A DNA stretch of 28,597 nt, taken from positions 1-28,597 of the forward strand of contig JADZBR010000068.1 in the NCBI GenBank assembly GCA_020852035.1, read 5' to 3'. Positions within the stretch are counted from its first letter, which is position 1. Each line of letters starts with the position of its first letter. Source of the stretch: Caulobacteraceae bacterium. GTDB lineage: Bacteria; Pseudomonadota; Alphaproteobacteria; Caulobacterales; Caulobacteraceae. Below are positions 25,805 through 28,597 of the stretch, piece by piece. Below the pieces are notes generated by a model, which saw only the letters and a list, made by a program, of their open reading frames with translations, did no database searches and was not told where the DNA came from. The position numbers and the translations under genes were made by a program.

Positions 25805-26206
25805 ATGCAAACCGTTTCCTCCCCCTTCCTGCGCCGCGTGCTGATGCTGGACGCCGTCGCCAGCGGCGCGACCGGCCTGCTGCTGGCCTTCGGCGCGGGC
25901 GTGCTCGCCCCGCTCACCGGCATCGACCCGGCCATCGCCGGGCCGGCCGGCTGGTTTCTGGTCCCCTACGCGGGGCTGGTCGCCTTGCTCGCCAGCCGCC
26001 CGGTCCAGCCCGCGCCGCTGGCCTGGGCGGTGGTGATCGTCAACATCCTCTGGGTGGTCGAGAGCCTCGGCGTCCTGGCGCTCGGCTGGCTGACGCCCAA
26101 CGCCCTCGGCGTCGCCTTCGTGATCGCCCAGGCGGTGGTGGTCGGCGTCTTCGCCGAATTGCAGATCGTCGGTCTGAAGAAGGCGCGCGCGGCCGCGGCG
26201 GCCTGA
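25805..26206 (+). CDS. Small integral membrane protein, function unknown
   Basis: The 133-residue protein has four predicted membrane helices: about 16-36 (VASGATGLLLAFGAGVLAPL), 45-63, 72-92 (AWAVVIVNILWVVESLGVLA) and 98-120. It ends in a short Lys/Ala tail. GGAG lies 7 bases before the ATG. The layout resembles small membrane proteins often adjacent to XRE/MmyB-type regulators, and it is divergent from such a gene. No catalytic or transport motif is visible. Confidence 0.75.
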   Translation: MQTVSSPFLRRVLMLDAVASGATGLLLAFGAGVLAPLTGIDPAIAGPAGWFLVPYAGLVALLASRPVQPAPLAWAVVIVNILWVVESLGVLALGWLTPNALGVAFVIAQAVVVGVFAELQIVGLKKARAAAAA

Positions 26207-26287
26207 CGCCTGCGGTCCTCCCTTGCCCGGCGGGGGAGGACCGCTCATCATCCCGACCTTTCGAAGAACGCATTCGTGGGTGGGAAC

Positions 26288-27484
26288 ATGTTCAGGATCA
26301 CGACCCTCGCCGCCGCCCTGGCGGCGCTGTCGCTCGCCGGTGCGGCCGGCGCGCAGGCGCCCGAGGCCAAGCCCGAGCCGAAGAACGACTACGCGAACAA
26401 GGCCAACTGGCTGTGCTGGCCGGGCCGCACCGACCAGTGCTCGGGCGACAACACCGCGACGGTGGTGAAGGCGGACGGTTCGCTGACCACGGAGACCTGG
26501 ACGGCCGACCCGAAGGCGCCGATCGACTGCTTCTACGTCTATCCGACGGTGTCGCTGGATCCCGGCGTGATCTCCGACATGACGCCGAACGACGAGGAAA
26601 AGCGCGTCGTCGAGCAACAGCTTTCGCGCTTCGCGTCCAAGTGCCGGGTCTATGCGCCGATGTATCGGCAGTTCACGCTGACGGCGCTGCGCAATGCGAT
26701 GACCGGCGCGGCCCCGCCGGCCGGCGGACCGCGGCCGCAGACCGGCTACGAGGACGTGGTCGACGCCTGGAACTACTACCTCGCCCACGAGAACAAGGGC
26801 CGGGGGGTGATCCTGATCGGCCACAGCCAGGGCTCGGGCGTGCTGACCCAGCTGATCGCCAAGGAGATCGACGGCAAGCCGATCCAGAAGCAGCTGGTCT
26901 CGGCCATGCTGCTGGGCACCGGCCTGCCGGTGGAGAAGGGCAAGGATGTCGGGGCCTTCAAGCACATCCCGCTCTGCAAGAGCCCGACCCAGACCGGCTG
27001 CGCCATCGCCTACGCCAGCTTCCGCGACACCGTCCCGCCGCCGGCCAACAGCCGCTTCGGCCGTCCGCGCGACCCCAACTCGACCATGGAAGTGGCCTGC
27101 GTGAACCCCGCCGCGCTCGGCGGCGGCAAGGGCGAGTTGCACGCCTACCTGTCCAACGGCTCGATGATCGCCAATGCGTCGCTGCCGCCGGCACCCTGGG
27201 CGACCGGCAAGACGGTGGAGACGCCGTTCGTCTCCGTGCCGGGGCTGCTGAGCGCCGAGTGCGTGTCGAAAGACGGCTTCAACTACCTGGCGGTGCATGT
27301 GAACGCCGATCCGGCCGACCCGCGCACCGACGACATCCGCGGCGACGTGATGGTCGGCGCCCAGCGGCTGGACGACTGGGGGCTGCACCTGATCGACGTC
27401 AACCTGGCGATGGGCAACCTGGTCGACCTGGCGGGCAGCCAGGGCCAGGCCTGGCTCGCCGCGAACAGCCACGCCGGTCACTGA
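26288..27484 (+). CDS. Secreted DUF3089 alpha/beta-hydrolase
   Basis: The 398-residue precursor has a signal peptide (MFRITTLAAALAALSLAGAAGAQA) with a probable cut after Ala-Gln-Ala. The mature protein has the family features: an early WLCWPG segment, FYVYPTVS, the nucleophile elbow GHSQG (Ser180) and late Asp/His candidates near the C-terminus (DVNLAMGNL, NSHAGH). Six or more cysteines suggest periplasmic disulfides. The substrate is unknown; DUF3089 proteins are thought to be esterase or lipase-like. The ATG at 26288 is preferred to an in-frame start at 26276 because it gives a clean signal peptide. A strong hairpin follows the stop. Confidence 0.86.
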   Translation: MFRITTLAAALAALSLAGAAGAQAPEAKPEPKNDYANKANWLCWPGRTDQCSGDNTATVVKADGSLTTETWTADPKAPIDCFYVYPTVSLDPGVISDMTPNDEEKRVVEQQLSRFASKCRVYAPMYRQFTLTALRNAMTGAAPPAGGPRPQTGYEDVVDAWNYYLAHENKGRGVILIGHSQGSGVLTQLIAKEIDGKPIQKQLVSAMLLGTGLPVEKGKDVGAFKHIPLCKSPTQTGCAIAYASFRDTVPPPANSRFGRPRDPNSTMEVACVNPAALGGGKGELHAYLSNGSMIANASLPPAPWATGKTVETPFVSVPGLLSAECVSKDGFNYLAVHVNADPADPRTDDIRGDVMVGAQRLDDWGLHLIDVNLAMGNLVDLAGSQGQAWLAANSHAGH

Positions 27485-27491
27485 AACGAGA

Positions 27492-27526
27492 AGCGCCCGC
27501 CGACGCGAAACGCATCGGCGGGCGCT
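27492..27526 (+). terminator. Perfect 12-bp hairpin after the DUF3089 gene
   Basis: AGCGCCCGCCGA pairs perfectly with TCGGCGGGCGCT around an 11-base loop, 7 bases past the stop. No T-tract follows, so it may be a factor-assisted terminator or an mRNA-stabilising hairpin. It also lies downstream of the convergent DUF1328 gene. Confidence 0.55.
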
Positions 27527-27580
27527 GCAGCCGGCCGGGTCTGGGGGGCGAACGCGGCCGGCTGAACTTTGGCGGCGAAG

Positions 27581-27760
27581 CTATCCGCCGGTGATCTTGC
27601 GTCCCGCAAAGAGGCCCAGCACCAGGAAGACGGCGAAGACCACCAGGAAGGCGAAGAACAGGAACTTGGCGATACCGGCCGCCGCGCCGGCGATGCCGCC
27701 GAAGCCCAGCAGGCCCGCGATCAGGGCGACGACGGCGAAGATGAGCGCCCACTTGAGCAT
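27581..27760 (-). CDS. DUF1328 (YtjA-like) small membrane protein
   Basis: The 59-residue protein has two hydrophobic helices separated by a glycine-rich turn (LKWALIFAVVALIAGLLGFGG, then AGIAKFLFFAFLVVFAVFLVL), the pattern of the DUF1328/YtjA family. GGAGG lies 8 bases before the ATG at 27760. The frame extends upstream to 27796 but the added residues are not family-like. Function unknown; such proteins are often stress-induced. Confidence 0.88.
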   Translation of the reverse strand: MLKWALIFAVVALIAGLLGFGGIAGAAAGIAKFLFFAFLVVFAVFLVLGLFAGRKITGG

Positions 27761-27860
27761 TGCGAAATCCTCCAAAATTCTTTGTCCCCGCATCAACGCG
27801 GCGGTGATGTTCGCGTTCCGGCTTTCGGCTCCGGCCGGGGCGTCCTAGAACCGTCGCGTC

Positions 27861-28597
27861 ATGGCCAAGAACCCTGAAAGCCCGATCGAGCCATTCAAGC
27901 GCGCGCTGGCGAACGCCGCTCGCTCACTGGCCGAGAGCCCGGACCTGGAGATCGTCTATTCGGGCGAAGGCCCGGCGCTGCAGGGCAACCGGGCGGTGCT
28001 GCCGCATCCGCCGCGCGACCTCCGCCCGTCGGAGGCCGCGCGCATCCGCGGGCTCGCCGATCAGATGGCCCTGCGCATCGCCCACCACGATGTCGCCCAG
28101 CACGCCAAGGGCCGGCCCAAGTCGGCGATCGGCGGGCCGGTGTTCGACGCCATCGAGCAGGCGCGGATCGAGGCGATCGGGGCCAATGCGCTGGGCGGGG
28201 TGCGGGCCAACCTGAACGCGGTGCTGGAGGCGGCGGTCGCCAAGCGCGGGTTCAACAAGCTCGAGGACCTGGCCAATCCGCCGATGCCGGAGATCCTCTC
28301 GCTGATGGTGCGCGAGCGGCTGACGGGCGATGCGCCGCCGGCGGCGGTGGCCCCGCTGGTCGATCACTTCCGCGCCGAGATCGAGAGGAAGGCCGGCGCC
28401 GACCTCGACCAGCTGCTGGAGAAGATCGAGGACCAGAAGGCGTTCCAGAGGATCGCCCGCACGATCGTGCGCGACCTTTCCATGTCCGACGACCTGACCG
28501 ACGCGCCCGAGCAGCCGGACGACGAGGAGGAGGGCCAGGAGGGCGATCCCTCCGAGAGCGAGACCGACGAGGGCGAAGGCGAGGAGCAGGGGCCGCA
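27861..28597 (+). CDS. cobT: Cobaltochelatase subunit CobT, 5' part (runs off window)
   Basis: CobT, with CobS and CobN, inserts cobalt into hydrogenobyrinate a,c-diamide in aerobic vitamin B12 synthesis. The visible 245 residues start with MAKNPESPIEPFKRALANAARSLA and include GRPKSAIGGPVFDAIEQARIEAIGA, typical of CobT. The last 40 residues form a highly acidic stretch (EEEGQEGDPSESETDEGEG), the linker before the von Willebrand A domain, which lies beyond the window. A weak purine signal precedes the ATG. No FNR-type box was seen. Its presence is consistent with the organism making the B12 needed by NrdJ. Confidence 0.92.
   Translation, partial: MAKNPESPIEPFKRALANAARSLAESPDLEIVYSGEGPALQGNRAVLPHPPRDLRPSEAARIRGLADQMALRIAHHDVAQHAKGRPKSAIGGPVFDAIEQARIEAIGANALGGVRANLNAVLEAAVAKRGFNKLEDLANPPMPEILSLMVRERLTGDAPPAAVAPLVDHFRAEIERKAGADLDQLLEKIEDQKAFQRIARTIVRDLSMSDDLTDAPEQPDDEEEGQEGDPSESETDEGEGEEQGP

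Overview
The window is about 28.6 kb of very GC-rich, densely coded bacterial DNA. Gene content and order suggest an alphaproteobacterium, most likely Caulobacterales (Caulobacter or Phenylobacterium-like). The main clues are a FixL-FixJ-FixK oxygen-sensing set, a CarD/CdnL - FdxA - S4 protein - Suv3-like helicase block, and a CobT-type cobaltochelatase subunit. The genus is an inference. No insertion sequence, integrase, phage gene or CRISPR array was seen.

Bases 1 to about 20,370 form a low-oxygen / nitric-oxide response island. In order it holds: a partial Crp/Fnr regulator; moaA; a class II (B12-dependent) ribonucleotide reductase nrdJ; a RIC/YtfE-type di-iron protein; moaB-moeA; a soluble PAS hybrid histidine kinase; a 59-residue protein; an SRPBCC protein with a second RIC-like di-iron protein; a second Crp/Fnr regulator; hemN; nnrS; fixL-fixJ; fixK; a 63-residue protein related to the 59-residue one; a flavodoxin-fold quinone reductase; a tandem universal stress protein; a lipoprotein cytochrome c; a LOG-family protein; and a small HhH-RHH DNA-binding protein. 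Most genes sit in divergent pairs.

The strongest feature of the island is not a gene. Nearly every promoter gap carries a 14-bp palindrome of the FNR/FixK/DNR type (TTG-N8-CAA). Placing each box at -41.5 gives short, sensible leaders for most genes, and in one case it decides the start codon. A second motif, TA(A/G)GTAGTT(T/G)CCC, resembles a FixJ site. It lies only in the gap before the second Crp/Fnr gene and in the gap between fixK and the 63-residue gene. Together these suggest a two-tier circuit: FixL (heme oxygen sensor) to FixJ, then to Crp/Fnr regulators, then to about ten operons for anaerobic DNA precursor synthesis, heme synthesis, molybdenum cofactor, NO/iron-centre repair, electron transport and stress. 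The terminal oxidase and denitrification enzymes such a circuit would normally serve are not in the window.

Bases 20,600 to 28,597 are ordinary chromosomal genes. They include tRNA-Arg(CCT), carD, fdxA, an S4-domain protein translationally coupled to a Suv3-like helicase, an XRE/MmyB-type regulator, a small membrane protein, a secreted DUF3089 hydrolase, a DUF1328 membrane peptide and the 5' part of cobT. No gene-free stretch exceeds about 300 bases; the longest (21269-21553) is described below.
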